Origin: Gorsachius magnificus
Lineage: Eukaryota > Chordata > Aves > Pelecaniformes > Ardeidae
NCBI GenBank assembly: GCA_034008185.1
Contig: CM067086.1
Span: 65,201,286 to 65,265,285, forward strand
DNA: 64,000 nucleotides
Direction: 5' to 3'
Part shown: positions 37,230 through 49,917 of the stretch, one piece after another
How positions within the stretch are numbered: position 1 is the first letter of the stretch
Layout of the letters: each line of letters opens with the position of its first letter
Notes under the pieces: model-generated
What the model was told of the DNA's origin: nothing
Databases searched by the model: none
Seen by the model: only the letters and a program-made list of their open reading frames with translations
Program-made: the position numbers and the translations under genes

Positions 37230-37689
37230 CAGTTTTTTCCTCCCCCCCTTTTCTGCTCGGCGGCGTGATGGCAAATCGGCTGGATACAAGGAGCCAATCA
37301 CGAAATTGCTGCCAGGAGGAAAAAAAAAAAAAAACAACCCCAAACCCATAGAGTAACATATAGAGCTATACTTTATTGAATGGGCATGGACACATCCCTC
37401 CCCCGACAAAGCCCTAGGAGGGTTCAGACGCAGCCCCCGCAGATGCCACCCCATGCTCCGCTCCCCAAGCGATGCTTGCATGGGTCCACCCCAGCCCGCA
37501 GACAAAAAAACTTTTGCTGTCGTATCACAGGACACGGTAATCTCTTGTATCCCATCTCTGTAACCCAGAAGCCACCTCCCCCTAATATTTTACATATTCC
37601 CTAAATTCTTTTGCAAGGGGGCAGGAGAGGAGATAACGGCGGTGAGTTGAGCCGAGTGGGAACTGCTGACTGACAAAGTGTGTAGTGCA

Positions 37690-37880
37690 GTACGGGTGCT
37701 TTCTGGCTCTCTAATTATCCTTTTCCTTCTTGACTCCAGTATCACATGTAGCCATGTGTAGAATCATAAAATAATTATGCAGTGTACAAGCTTTCTGGGA
37801 GCATGTACCACTGTTTTCCTAATTCTTTATCGCTCCCATTGATCGTGGCGTGTGTGCATTGATCCAAGTCGGCCATCTGG
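37690..37880. promoter_or_regulatory. Candidate conserved non-coding element
   Basis: A simple-repeat-free, AT-leaning segment with clustered cores such as CTAATTATCC, AAAATAATTATGCAG (octamer-like) and CCATTGATCG. The texture resembles vertebrate enhancers, but conservation cannot be judged from one sequence. Confidence 0.3.
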
Positions 37881-38077
37881 TTGGGGAAGATAAGCGTGCG
37901 AGTGTCTTTGCATTGCACTGTCACTCAGGGAGGGGGGTACATTTTGGCTGTAGGGAATTACAGGGGCAGGATTAGCCCTCTTCCTAGGAGTAAACTGAAT
38001 TTTAAATGTAGTGTTGCAGCTGCATGGACCATGTTGCTAACTTCTGTTTTTGCCCATAGACTGGGTAGATTTCTTTT

Positions 38078-38106
38078 TTATTATTATTACTATTATTATC
38101 ATTATT
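38078..38106 (+). repeat. (TTA)n microsatellite, imperfect
   Basis: About nine TTA/TTG-like trinucleotides with interruptions (TAC, ATC), in a T-rich context. Confidence 0.85.
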
Positions 38107-38312
38107 TCCTTCTCTTTTCTGTTCAGACTGTATTTGGAGATAGGGATATGGCTTGCATTAAATGGAGGGGAGAGAAGGGAAAAGGAGGAATGTCCTTCTC
38201 CGCACATACTAGACTTGTGAGTGGCTGCTGTGTTCGAAATGGCAAAACCAGCTTTTAAACACAGGCGAGAACCTGCTGGATTGAATGCATTTCACAGTAA
38301 GAATCATTGGTC

Positions 38313-38342
38313 CAAAAAAAAAAAAAGAAAAAGAAAAAAAGA
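38313..38342 (+). repeat. A-rich simple repeat
   Basis: A12-13 followed by GAAAAAG-type interruptions. It is adjacent to the regulatory-like block that begins at about 38343. Confidence 0.85.
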
Positions 38343-38470
38343 TGAAGTTATCAGCCTATGACAGGAAATTAAAGAGTGGATATTAATCAGCTCTCTTAAC
38401 TTTGGTTAATCAAGACAAATAACCCTAATCACATGTTATCGGGTTGTATATGTTTATTAATCAGCAACAA
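38343..38470. promoter_or_regulatory. Candidate conserved non-coding element
   Basis: A dense cluster of ATTAATCA, GGTTAATCAAG, CCTAATCACATG and TTATTAATCAG motifs within 130 bp. TAATCA/TAATCC cores are recognised by several homeodomain factor classes. It lacks transposon signatures. Enhancer function is inferred from motif density only. Confidence 0.33.
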
Positions 38471-38604
38471 AATAATGGAGGCTTTTTCTTTTTTTTGTAA
38501 ATTTATTTATTTTTTCTTCCCTGTCAGCTTTCTCCCCAAACAACAGGCATATCCCGCAATCACTGGAACTTAGCGGCAATATTTTGTCGAAATGGCCGTT
38601 GTGG

Positions 38605-38620
38605 GTGCGTGTGCGCGCGC
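38605..38620 (+). repeat. Alternating purine-pyrimidine tract
   Basis: GTGCGTGTGCGCGCGC is a short (GT/GC)n run with unusually clustered CpGs in an AT-rich neighbourhood. It can in principle adopt Z-DNA. Confidence 0.8.
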
Positions 38621-39106
38621 TCACATCCCTGGTCGTCCTTTTGTCAAACGTGATGGTGGCCATTGTTGTCTCATATTCTGCAAATGTATGGAAGGTGCCT
38701 CAAAGCCTTTCCTCTAAAATTGAACAATTCTGTCAAAAAAGATTAGTTCTATTTTGTCTGCTGCTTGCTGACTATTCATGAATGTAAAGAGAGAGGGCTT
38801 GGGTGTCATACTAAGTTGCTAAGGTGGCTGGCTTTCGGCTATTGACTTGAGGATACCAAACCAGAGCCTACAAAAGAGCAGCCAGAAGGAGAGGAGAGAA
38901 CTGGTCTGCCATGTGTTTCAGCTATACCTTCTTTAGCTGCCCATTTATTTCTTTTGTTGCCACAACTTTTATTGTCATACAGTTGAAAAAAATGTTAGAC
39001 ACAGGCTTCAGGCTGCACCAAGCAGAAAAAAGGATTAGCATATCACTAGGATCATCTTACACTGAACCAAATTCTTTTCAGGATGTATAATTAGTGAATA
39101 CAGTTT

Positions 39107-39130
39107 CCCCCCCCCCCCCTTTTTTTTTTT
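39107..39130 (+). repeat. C13T11 homopyrimidine tract
   Basis: Thirteen C directly followed by eleven T, then AAGGGGGTGGGGGG. The pyrimidine and purine halves are partly complementary, so triplex or hairpin formation and sequencing artefacts are possible. Confidence 0.9.
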
Positions 39131-42120
39131 AAGGGGGTGGGGGGAGCCTATGGATAGGGAAAATTAGCTCAGATCTCTGGGTAGGAAACAAGAAGAAAGG
39201 AAAAGAAAAAGTTGCCTAGTTTAAGGGAGGATTTTATACAAGCTGTTTCCTCATCTTGCCTCCTGCATCGTGTTTAAGAAGCATTTTGCACATTCACAAA
39301 ATGTGTGGGAGTTGCTTATTAAGAAAAAAACATAATTTTTTTTGTTACAAGTGTATGCACAATCACCTTCCCCAAAGGGGACCAGGAGGAGAGAAATCAT
39401 TTTCAGAGCTGGTCCCAAACCTGGGCAGCCGGAGACGGGCAGCATTTCTGCGCCCGCTCTCTCTGACGAGGGCTCAGCATCAGATATGATCCTGGAGGAT
39501 GTGTTACTTTTTTCTCCTCGTGTCTGCTCCCAGCTCCCTTCTGCCATCTGGGAACTGCACACTTTGCCGTGTGCTACAATGAAAAAAAAAAAAAAGCTCT
39601 TTCTCCTAATGCCTGGATCTGCATGACTCAGTCATAAAACTGGGGCTCCATATACAATGCTATATGCATTTTTAAAGCAGAAGGAGAGAGCTAGATGGAG
39701 AGATTAATGGTCTATTTTTTAAAAGGGTATAGGCCATTTTCAGTGATGACAGAAATAAGCATCAACCAGGCAGTAGGACTGTGTGTTTAACACATTCCTT
39801 GTCTGTACAGAAAGCGGAAGAGCTCCCAAATGTGGCTGATATTGGATGGAAAAGGGGTAGCCTTTGCCAGTTATCCAGAGAATTCAATTCCCGGATACTT
39901 GGCCCTAAAAATCTTTGATTCAAATTAGGTTCGCATCACAGTGTGCTTGCAAAATGTGCCGCTGCATCACTCTACCTGGGGTAGAAGTGTGGTTCTGCGG
40001 GAGGAGCAGGGTGAAGAGGAGGCACTTGACTTGCTGCACCCATATCAAAGCTCCCGTGCATGCCCTGGTCCATGCTGCCTCCAAAACTCAGCCACAACTT
40101 TGCCCTGGCAGATTCAGGGGTGCAGGAAGAGACCATCTGAGCCCGGCATTCCCTACAAAATTCGAAAGCAGATTTACCCTGGGAAGGAAACAGAGCTTCT
40201 TTTTCAGCTCAACGGTTGCTAATTTCGCTGCGTTTCATCACGCCACACATTTGACATCACCGCCTTTTCAAACTGTTCAAGCCAATTGTTCCACCAAAGT
40301 AGCAATCAGACGTGAATATTCAGAAGCTGCTCTGGGGTGCTCGGTGGTAATTGGTCACATCACTCACATGGTCTCCTTCCCGTTCTGATGAGAAGAGGGA
40401 GGAAGTTTGCTTCACGCCGATACTTAAACACTCAGACATAAAAATCTCATTTAGCACAACTATTTTTTTTTTTTCCTGGGGGTTACTACAGCTGCTTGCA
40501 TGCTTATAGTCAGAGGGCACAGAAGGGGAACAGATGAAAGGAGAAGTCAATTAAAATGGCGAACACAAATGCCGAAAAATGTTTGTTCCTTCACACAGTT
40601 CAGTCCCCGCTGTTGGCCCTGCTGATTCACGGGATTTTTGTTGGATGGATGTGATGCAGTGTACTGTGGCCAGGTGAAAGGGAGGAATTTTAGGTGAAGA
40701 TCCCAATTGCGGCTGTACCGACATTTCCGGGGACCCAGAGCTCATACTGGGAGGTAGTGGTGGCAACCCAGACGTGAAGCTTAAGAGAGCAAGCATGGTG
40801 AATGAGTATCCCTTAGAGTCTGTGTAACTCATACACCTTGGGGCTAAGAAAAAACGCTTAAGAGCCAAGAAATATTTGGGGAGAAATTATTGGAATCATT
40901 TAGGGAAATTATGCCGGTTTACAGCTGGTGGGTCGCACGTATAGAGGGCATCTATTGTCCACCTGGATCTCCTCTTGACTTCAAAGACAGGATTTTTGGT
41001 AAGGGATGTCTGCAGAGTGGACTGTCGTGCAAAGCAGCCATGTCAGGCATTGTGGCTTGTGATCTTCTTTATTATGCTCTGATAGACTGAAGAGTGTGTG
41101 AAATTATGAACGAGGGTGACTTAAAAGCTACCGTTCATTTAGAGTGCGAAATAGAAAGCCTAGTGTGATGTTCCTCATTCAGAAAAAATTACCCCTCATG
41201 GACATATTTTATTAGGAAGTAGGAGATAACCCAGAATGGCCGGAGGAATCCAAGGGTGTTATTTTTAGAGACTGATGAAGGCTCCCGGGTAGCTGCTCTA
41301 TTAACACGTAAGAAGTGGTTCACCTTACTCAACTCAAATGTCCTCCTTCCTTCTCCTTCCAGTAAAAACTAACTAAAGTAGAAGAAAAAAGTGAATAAAA
41401 AAAGGACAAAATTAAGGACAGAACAGCATATATTGGGATGATTGTAATCTACCACCTGTAATTTTCTAATCACACTAAAAATGCAGTTAGCTTGCAAATG
41501 ACCTAATTTACCAATACCTTGGGTAGCACGTAATAGAAGCCCATTTTGCCGGTCAGCTTGGGATGGTTTGGTCGGGGCTGGAGCCGTGTGTCTGTGGGTG
41601 CTAGATCAGCCTGCAGGTGTGCCTCTCTGAAGCTTGCAGGATATATTTTCTGTAAATAAATACTGTTTAATGAGTATTCTATGTGCATTTTATCATTAGC
41701 CTGATGCTATAGAGTCGTGCGGACCCAACCTTGATTTATAAAGCTGTTAAAATGTTTGACCTTGTTTAAATAAAAGCCTCAAGGTTAATTACAACAAGCA
41801 TTTGATATACACTCTCTCTGTTTCAGTCGCCCTGATGATTTGTAGGAGGAAAGGGTAATAAATTCTCATATTTTAAAAGTGACTGCAGTGCAAAAGCGTA
41901 AGAGTTTGCTTTTCTGCCATTTTCATGTTTTACCACACTTTGATATGTGATATATTGAGCAATGATGAGCTGCCTCTTCCTAGGGAGCACTAGAAATTTG
42001 ATATTTTTACTTAAAATATAGTAAGAAGCATGTGAGAATGGAAAGAAAAAGGTTGGTGGGAATAAAGAGTTGGAGCTTTGCTCCTGGATAGGATGTATCC
42101 ATAATGAGGTAAACAAAGGC

Positions 42121-42800
42121 ATTCAGGTTTTTTTTTTCTTAATGCACAGAAAACAAATTTCACAAAATAAAAACCAATTTAAGTTTCTTTTAAAAGAACT
42201 GGGAAATATTGAGGAAAGTTAATTGAAGCACATTCAAATTACAATAAACACATACAGGCACAATTATCTTCTTTTGACTAGTGTGTGGCTTAGAGATGTT
42301 TTATCTTTTGTTTATTGCACTATTAAAAATATGGAGAGGCATCAAGAAAGGGTAGATAGCCACCATATGGAATTACATATTTCCCCTATTTATATTTAAA
42401 TAACTATCCATGAGAAATTATGCACAAATCATGCAATAATTCCCAACTGAAATGACTGTTTAGAAAATAAAAATTCTGAGGCACAATATTCTTTTCATAT
42501 TAAATTGCCCATTTTCTGTACATCATATATGTTTGTACAATACCAAAAAAATGCTGCATTACAGCCCAATACAATTTGTTCACAATGCTAATGAAGATGG
42601 ATAGAGGACATTGTAATATACTGTAGTAATTCATAAGCAGTGTGGGAAAACAAGACAAACAGGCTCAGAAAGCTGGAGCATAATTTTTTGTTCCCATTTT
42701 CAGAGTGAATAGTGGTAATTTTAATAACCTGCTGGTCTGACAGATTTAATGATGCCGATTAACTTTTATCGCTTGATTCATGCCATGTTCGCGTTTGGGG
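42121..42800. promoter_or_regulatory. Strongest candidate conserved non-coding element
   Basis: About 680 bp of AT-rich sequence with no transposon signature, no open frame of note and little simple repeat. It is rich in developmental-factor-like cores: AGTTAATTGAAG, ATTACAATAAAC, GTTTATTGCACTATTAA, TATGCACAAATCATGC (octamer-like), CAATTTGTTCACAATGC, GATTTAATGATGCCG and CGATTAACTTTTATCGC. The evenly mixed, motif-dense texture is typical of deeply conserved vertebrate enhancers. This is inference; conservation was not measured. Confidence 0.4.
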
Positions 42801-43842
42801 TGAATATTGGTGCCTGCAAAGTTTGAGTGGCTGGTTTTAGGCAGCTAAAAAGAAGCACCTAACACCCTGCAGAGAACTTGGCAAGCCTGAAAGCCTTGTG
42901 TTCGGGATGCCACCCTCTCCCTGAAGAGGCATGTTTTGAGCCTGAGTCTCGCTTTCCAGTAGAGCTGTCCCCCCTCATTTAGGGATGGAGGGTCCATCTG
43001 CCCACCGAAATGTTCCTGGACTCCACAAGAGTATTAACTCTGACTTCACTTGCAGGCAGAAATACAACTTGATTTCTCTGATTGCAAGTTCTGATTAACT
43101 GCAACTAAGCCATCAACGCCGAGTTCATTTTCACTTGTGATAAAGCCCAAAAGAGGAAATATTTTATCAGCAAAATAGCCGGCTTTGATTTATACCTCCT
43201 TCAAAATGAAAAATGATGAAATCTTTTGACTTTCTAAAATGGGAGGGAAAACTCCAAATCAGCTGATGTGTCCTTACATGCTCAATACACGTCAAAATTT
43301 TGCTTGTCTGCCTGTCTCTCTGATAAATCTAACAATTTTAGGTTTTATAATTCATTCAACATCTCTTACCCACGTGCTCAGATAAATAGGTTTTAATCAA
43401 GCTTCTCTTTTCACCTTAAAGAAAAGAGGTGAAAAGCCCTAACGACTGCCCAATCCTTAAAAGCAGGCAGCTGATCCGATGCACAGCAACACACAAAGTA
43501 AAAAGTTTCTTCCCATTTTGGTGGACTTTAGTTTTTCTCTAAAACCTGATATAATTTTAGCTAGACGTCCAGGTCCCAAGTGCACCTTGCATCGGCTGCC
43601 GCACACCAACCTGTCTGGTCCTCTACGTGCCCCATCTTGCCAAGCCAGATGTGACAGCCGTGCCTCCTCATTTTGAGCAGCCAGGCACTGGGGACTCTTC
43701 TCCCACCACAGCCCTGCAGGTATCCTGGGACCCCCCTCCCCATCAGGACACCCTGATCAACATCTTGCAGGATCACTTCTTACAGACTGATTAACTGTAG
43801 GTGTTTTATTTGTGTATATAAGTGTTTATACACATATTTATC

Positions 43843-43932
43843 GGGGGGGGGGGGGCAGGGGAGGAAATCCCACTGGGGGGTTAAGATGGCGATTTATTTA
43901 TTTGTTTGTTTGTTTGTTTGTTTGTTTATTTT
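43843..43932 (+). repeat. G13 tract followed by (TTTA/TTTG)n
   Basis: Thirteen G at 43843-43855. After a short spacer come about ten TTTA/TTTG units at 43893-43932. Both are likely to vary in length. Confidence 0.85.
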
Positions 43933-44937
43933 AGATTAAACTCTTCCAGGAAATATTCAGGTCTGTCAGAAAGGGCCAAAAAAATTCAGACAGTTTGATC
44001 TGAATTTTATGCCTTGTTTCTTTTTAAAACTTGATTAGATCCCCTCTTTGATGCTGTCTTGTGGATCGAAAGGCTCAGTTGCTGTGTAAACTCCACTTTG
44101 TTTCCAGGGGGTGTTTCTGGTCGGTATTTAGGGAATTATAAGGAGTCCTTAGTACGTTAGCACTGGGGAAAATAGTTTTCAGTCCAGTAAAAAGTGGCCT
44201 TCGTGGAGTGCTGCTGTCACGCTCTTCTGGCAAAACACATCATTGTGGTCCCAGTACTGCTGATAAAGGTGTCTGCTCCAGGCTAAACTCTTAGTTTTCA
44301 TCCTTTCCTTGTGCTTGCAACTCTCCTTCATCTAATTCATGTCCTGCCTCTCCATCTGTTCACATCAGCTTGAACATGAAGTCATTGAAAGGCTGGAATC
44401 GTAGTTAAATGCTCGTATGAAGGGCTGCAAGGAGGTCCTGTTGTGGGCACAACAGTGTGTGGGAATATCGGCACCATGCCAGGAGGTGGGATATGTATCC
44501 CTGTGTGCCACCAGCCAACGCTGCACCCATGGCCATGGGTATATGGCCCCATATTACTGAGAATTACATGGAAGGATCTATGGAAAAATTAACGTCCAAT
44601 GCCAATATCTTGTTAGTGGCATCACCAGAGTTGGTCCCGACTTCTGTTTGTAAAGTGCCTCACAACCTTCTCTCCTCCCACGTTAATTAGCAGTTAGCAA
44701 CAGTGTCACAGTAACCGTGGTGCTCTAAAGATACAAATGAAACAAGGTTGGCATGGAGGAATAACACCATTTAATGAAGCGACTGATGCCAGGTTCCATT
44801 TTTAAAAATTGCCATGAAACGCTGTAGCACTTGTTTAAAGAAATGATACCTCAAAGGGCAAAAATGTTTGGCCGCAAGCCTTATCTTACTTTTTTTTTTT
44901 TTAGTTTAGGTTAGTTATTTAGTTGTTTTATTTCTTC

Positions 44938-44978
44938 ATTTAATTTAATTTAATTTCATTTCATTTCATTTCAATTTC
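44938..44978 (+). repeat. (TTTAA)n/(TTTCA)n pentanucleotide repeat
   Basis: About four TTTAA-type units grade into TTTCA-type units. This is an interrupted pentamer microsatellite. Confidence 0.85.
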
Positions 44979-45340
44979 AGCAAACCCCAGAATCTTGTCT
45001 GCAGAACTAATTTACTGGGGAAAACAAGTTTTGGTTGAAAACTATGAACCAGACCTTCACCAAAGTTGGGCAAAAGAACTGCCAAACTGTTGCCCAAGTA
45101 TGGTGAAACCATACTAAAAAACCATTCTGTTCTCATTTGCCCTTAATGACACTGAATGTCAGAGGTGAAGTGAAATGTGGATAGTCCAGATCAGGCACAA
45201 CGAGAGTCCTGCCATGCAGCTGGCCACAGGCTGGTGCCTGATGCTGTGTCGTTGGCACAGCCAACTCTCCCCCACTCCATCTCATCTTCCTTCCTTCTCT
45301 CACATCCCCTGGTATCACTGGTGGGGTTCCTGGCACTGGT

Positions 45341-45383
45341 GGATGCAGCCTAGTTTGGATGCAGCCTAGTTTGGATGCAACCT
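45341..45383 (+). repeat. 16-bp tandem repeat, about 2.7 copies
   Basis: GGATGCAGCCTAGTTT is repeated at 45341-45356 and 45357-45372, with a partial third copy GGATGCAACCT. The first two copies are identical. Confidence 0.92.
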
Positions 45384-45860
45384 GAACAAGTTGAAGTATG
45401 GGATATCTGCATATGCAGCCAAAGAGCATTTCATTGCCTCCTCTGCTCCTCACTCCTCTCTTCCCCTCCCTGTTCTTTGGTTTCTCCTGGGGAGAACTGG
45501 TAGAGGAAAAAGATATCTCACACCGCACGAGCAGCTCAGTTTGGCACTCATGGTCTATGTGGGGATGGGCCTTCAGTACTTGCCCTGATTAGCTCAGTCT
45601 GTTGCATTGGATGGTCTTTGGGTCAGAGTGAAGGGAGATTGTTCTGAGCCTTGGTCCTTGCCTTTTGCTTGTGGTTTCTCCAACGCCATCTGGCAAGAGA
45701 GCAGGTGAGGACAATTTGGGTGGGACATGATGGCGCAGTACCTTCTCCTGCCTTCCACCATGGGAAGGACACAATGGCAGGGTCTGTAGCACATTGCTCT
45801 TCAGTTCTTTGCTAGATGCACACTCTATCTCAGCTTGGGAAAAGCACATGGGAGGTAAAT

Positions 45861-45911
45861 GGTGTCGGCATGGCATTGGTGTTGGCATGGCATTGGCATG
45901 GCGTTGGCATC
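45861..45911 (+). repeat. 17-bp tandem repeat, about 3 copies
   Basis: GGTGTCGGCATGGCATT, GGTGTTGGCATGGCATT, then a diverged GGCATGGCGTTGGCATC. A small minisatellite that opens a Gly/Val/Leu/Ala-rich meaningless frame. Confidence 0.88.
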
Positions 45912-48900
45912 ATGAGTTTTCAGAGTTGCATTTTCCAAACAACTCCAGGTAGAATGTTGTTCACATCCTCTTTTGCATTCCAACCATCTGCCATCATTTT
46001 GGCTATGCTTCTTCTCCCAGGGGGAGGGGATAAATCTGGGTGCCGTTCAGGCAGTGGGGTGCAAAGGGACTTCCTTTGGCACTGCCCAGTAGAGCCTCTA
46101 ACCAAGAAACATGGTAGGGCAAGCAGCCCCAACATCCACACGCCCCCTCTCCTTCCCAGTCCTGCTGGCAAGATATAAGCTTTACGGGGTTTATTTAGCA
46201 ATTTATTTTGTTTAGCATTTACCATTTAATTCTCTCCCCCAAGAGGAAAATTTTCTATTTTTGCCCATGGCACGCTAAGGGAAGGACCTGGGCACAGTAT
46301 TGCCCAAGCAAAATTAAAGACAGGAATCTTCCCTGCGGGGCACGGTGCATCCCGTTGTTCTGTGTTTGGGCAGTGCCGAGCACAGGGAGGCTCTGGCCTC
46401 AGAGAGGGTCAATACAAATAAATAATACGAAGCCCTGGAATGACTCATTTGTCAGGAGCACACCTGCATACCCCATCCCACAACTGTAGGGCTGGAAAGG
46501 CAAATAAAACAGTTGTAACCCAAGCCTGGAGGGCGCTGGGGACTGAGGGGAGGGAAGCTGCCCTTTCAAACCACTGTAACCCAAGGAAGAAAATCATCAG
46601 CCTCTATGCCTTTCACAGCATTTCATGACAAAATGGTTTGTGGCTTAGCCATTGTTTAAAGGCCATTCCTCAAATTCCTTGTTTACTGTCAGCAGGGTGA
46701 GTTGTGGACTCTGTGACTTTAGCTGTTAATGGGCCTAAACACTTCTGCCAACAGATTAAGCTTTGCTGAAACGTTAAGAAAATTGGCCCAAACAGAGATA
46801 GGGAGGATTCTTGTTTAGCTGTTGTTTCATTTGCATGAGAATCATTGTCTGTAGACAATGGCATTTCCATATCGCCCAAAGAGCGGGCAATTGGGTGAAA
46901 CTCATTCAATTTCTGTTAAATGACAGAAATTGTTTGTTTGTTTGTTTCCAGAGAGAAAGAAAAATGCTCATTTTCAGCTGCAAGGATGAGTAGATCAGAA
47001 GTGAAATCCAACCCCCAAAAACCTCCAGCTTGTGATGGACTGGGAGCTAACAAGTTGGGATGACGTTGAAAGAAAACAGGAATATTAAGTCATAAGCGTG
47101 TCTAAAGCAGTTGCTGTCTGTGGAAGAAGAGGAATAAGCAAAATCGGTCTATTTGGGGAAGGTGAAGAACAAGTTCCTTTTAAAAAAAGTGAGATGTGGT
47201 TTTGCTATGACTCGTGGTACTGAATTTCCCAGGTGACCCATATCCTCGTGTTGTTTCCATATAAATGCTGTCCTAACAGGTACTGCTGTTGCCAGAACTA
47301 CTCCCAGGTCCAGTGTTCAGGAGAGGGTTAATGTGGTGCTCAAATGACAGATATTCTTTCCGTTTCCCTCTCTGTTGTTAAAAATAATAGCCTGGATCCT
47401 ACAATTATTATTTGAATTATAGCAGCACCTGGAGTCATCAGCCAAGATTGCAGCCCCCTCGCAGGAGGCACCGGCCAGAAAAATGGAAGGGCGGTTCCCC
47501 AGTGAGCTTCCCCCTTCCCGTGGGCACAGCCAGCAGAAAAGGAGCACCATGGTGATGGAGAGAGAAGGCTCGAGGCCACCATCAAGACTGGGGCACAGGG
47601 AAGAAAGGTTGTGTGCTGCCCTAAGCCCAGGCACATCTGCAACCCAGGTGAGTGCATTTGGCCAGGCGTGACAGTGTGCTCAAGGCCAACATCTACCGCA
47701 TATTGGTGCAAGGAGGGATGAACCAGCTCAATACCTTAGAGGCTGTTTTCTGTCATTATTGCTGATTAGTGCCATGAGATTTACTTCAAGCACCATTCGC
47801 CATTTCCTTGCTTCAGCAGATCCTGCTGTTTTCTTTATTTATTTTTTTCCTCTAGACCTAATACTTTTGGCCATAGCTGCTGTTATTGACAGTTACCTGT
47901 GGCTGCTTTAAATGCCACCGGATGCGAGGGGATGTTTACATTTCCCCAATTACATTGTCTTTGAACGGTTCTAAACTTGACTTTGATTAAACACGCTAAT
48001 AACAAGAGAGGTTCCTTTTTTTTTTTTATGAATGTCACTTGCTCGAGTTGAAAAGACATGCTCTTAATACTCGCTTTTCATCTAAATCAAGAAAGCAACA
48101 CTAAGCAAAAAAGTATTTAACTGTAGCATATAGGATTGTAAAGATGGTAATCAGGGACACTGGTAATTGAAGCTTTTGGGGGAGAACCTTTCTTCTGAAT
48201 CCTTCAGTCTGTTTAATAGGATAAAATTAGCTTGAGTGGCTTGGTGTTTGAAGAGGTTATGATATAATTGGAGCTGCCTCCTGGGTTTGCTGCTGGACAA
48301 GGCGATCAGGTGGAGACATGGGAGGGCATGGGAACCTCTGAAGTACAAGACTCAGCTTCTGCCATACTAATTAGCCTAAATTAGCTATGCCAGTTTTCTG
48401 CTTCCTTTTGAATTTCCCTGATAATGCTTTTATCAGGAGTGTAAGAAAAGGAATATGAAAATGCGCACAAAGTTCACTGCAGAATGGCAAAAGCAGTGGC
48501 GACTGCCGACGTAAGTCTCAAGCTTATTGCTGCAAGCTTCAAAAAAACAGGGGGGAAAAAAAAAGATTGAATAGCATTAGTAAATAACAAATGGATATCA
48601 AATACAACCCCCAGGGATTTAGAAAGTACTATGGCTTGCGCTCTTGAACACGAAAGTTTACAAAGCATCTGTAAGAAATTTATTATCTTGAGGATTATAT
48701 ACAAATTATTTTGAGGCCAACCCCCTCCCCCCAAAACCCAGCTCTGCTCTTGAGTGTTTAACCCAAGGTGAAGGAGGCGGTCCTCCTCAAGGCAGAACCA
48801 GCTCAGGCATCTCGGTTTGTGCTCCATCATCCGCAAGGCCCAAGAGAGGCTATTTGTATTTTGTTAGCTGCTGCCATTTTTTAATTTTCACTTCCGACCC

Positions 48901-49917
48901 CAATTAATCAACTTTAACCATGCAAAGAGATTTGTAGCGCATTCAGTATAGCTTGCACAAATCTATTTTAATTGAAAATGCACGAGGGGGAAAGAAAATA
49001 AGGAGGGTTTATTGGTTTTCTTTCTATCCTGGAAGGGATGGCTTCTCTTACCAGTGGATGAAACAAACCAGGAGAGGACTTCAACTTTCACAGGCATGTT
49101 AGGGTGCACTCTCACAGATGAAAACAGCTCCATACCTGAGGAAGGCTTGAGGTTATAGGGAGATACAGATTTTTCCTTCCCAAGTAGCACCAGCTTTGAT
49201 TTGGAGACAGCTCTCTGGGGCCAGAATTGTCCATGCCTCTAATTGCACATACAGACATTAGACACTGTAGGACCAAGCCTCGCATCAGCAATCTGCTCCG
49301 CTAATCACCATCAGGGTCCATTGGCTCCAGAAGGCCTCCAGTCGCTGGTTAAGAGGGTGGAATGAGGTCCCAGGAGATCTGCTGGACCAGGTCAGGGGGT
49401 GTTAATATTCAGGAGCTCTCAGCAGTTTTCTTATGTTTCCTACCAGCCCTTCTTCCACCTAATGCCCTTCAGACTGTCTCAGGAATGTTTTGCAAAAGAC
49501 CTGTGTGAAATTGAGAGGATCTCAACCTCATTCAAAGAGCAGAGTTTGCAAGGCTCACCCAGCCCTTGCCTCGGTCACGTTTTCCACCATGTCTCCTGGA
49601 TCACACCACAGGCTGTTAGACAGACTTGCGTCAACTCACAAGTTTAAACAGTTGGACTTTATGATCTTAAAGGTCTTTTCCAATCTATACGATTGTAACC
49701 CCATACTTAGAGCCATAACGGAGAGGGTAATGGGGTAGTGAGCTGATCTTAGGGACCATGATGGATAGGGGTGACTTGTGCTCCGGAGGACAATTTCTAG
49801 TAAAACTAGACTGGTTTAGACACATTCTGCATCTCAGCACAAGAAAACCAACCTGAGGGCATTGCACTGTTACTATTCATCACTGTCTGCTTTCCATGGA
49901 AAAACAATAGGGATATC
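45912..49917. other. Unique non-coding sequence
   Basis: No gene recognised. (TTTG)n at 46930-46948. AT-rich blocks at 47750-48020 (with CTTTGATTAAACACGCTAAT) and 48860-48975 (with CCAATTAATCAAC) look like regulatory candidates. Frames at 47340-47711 and 48474-48836 lack any recognisable domain. Confidence 0.5.

Larger units (their letters stand above)
38475..42120. other. Unique non-coding sequence
   Basis: No gene recognised. It contains a C13T11 tract (39107-39130) and A-runs near 39583. The overlapping frames at 39915-40388 and 39941-40222 lack domains. The block 41660-41800 is AT-rich and repeat-free and could be regulatory. Confidence 0.5.
42801..45340. other. Unique non-coding sequence with simple repeats
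   Basis: No gene recognised. G13 at 43843-43855, (TTTR)n at 43893-43932 and (TTTMA)n near 44938-44978 are the main structure. Open frames are short. Confidence 0.5.
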
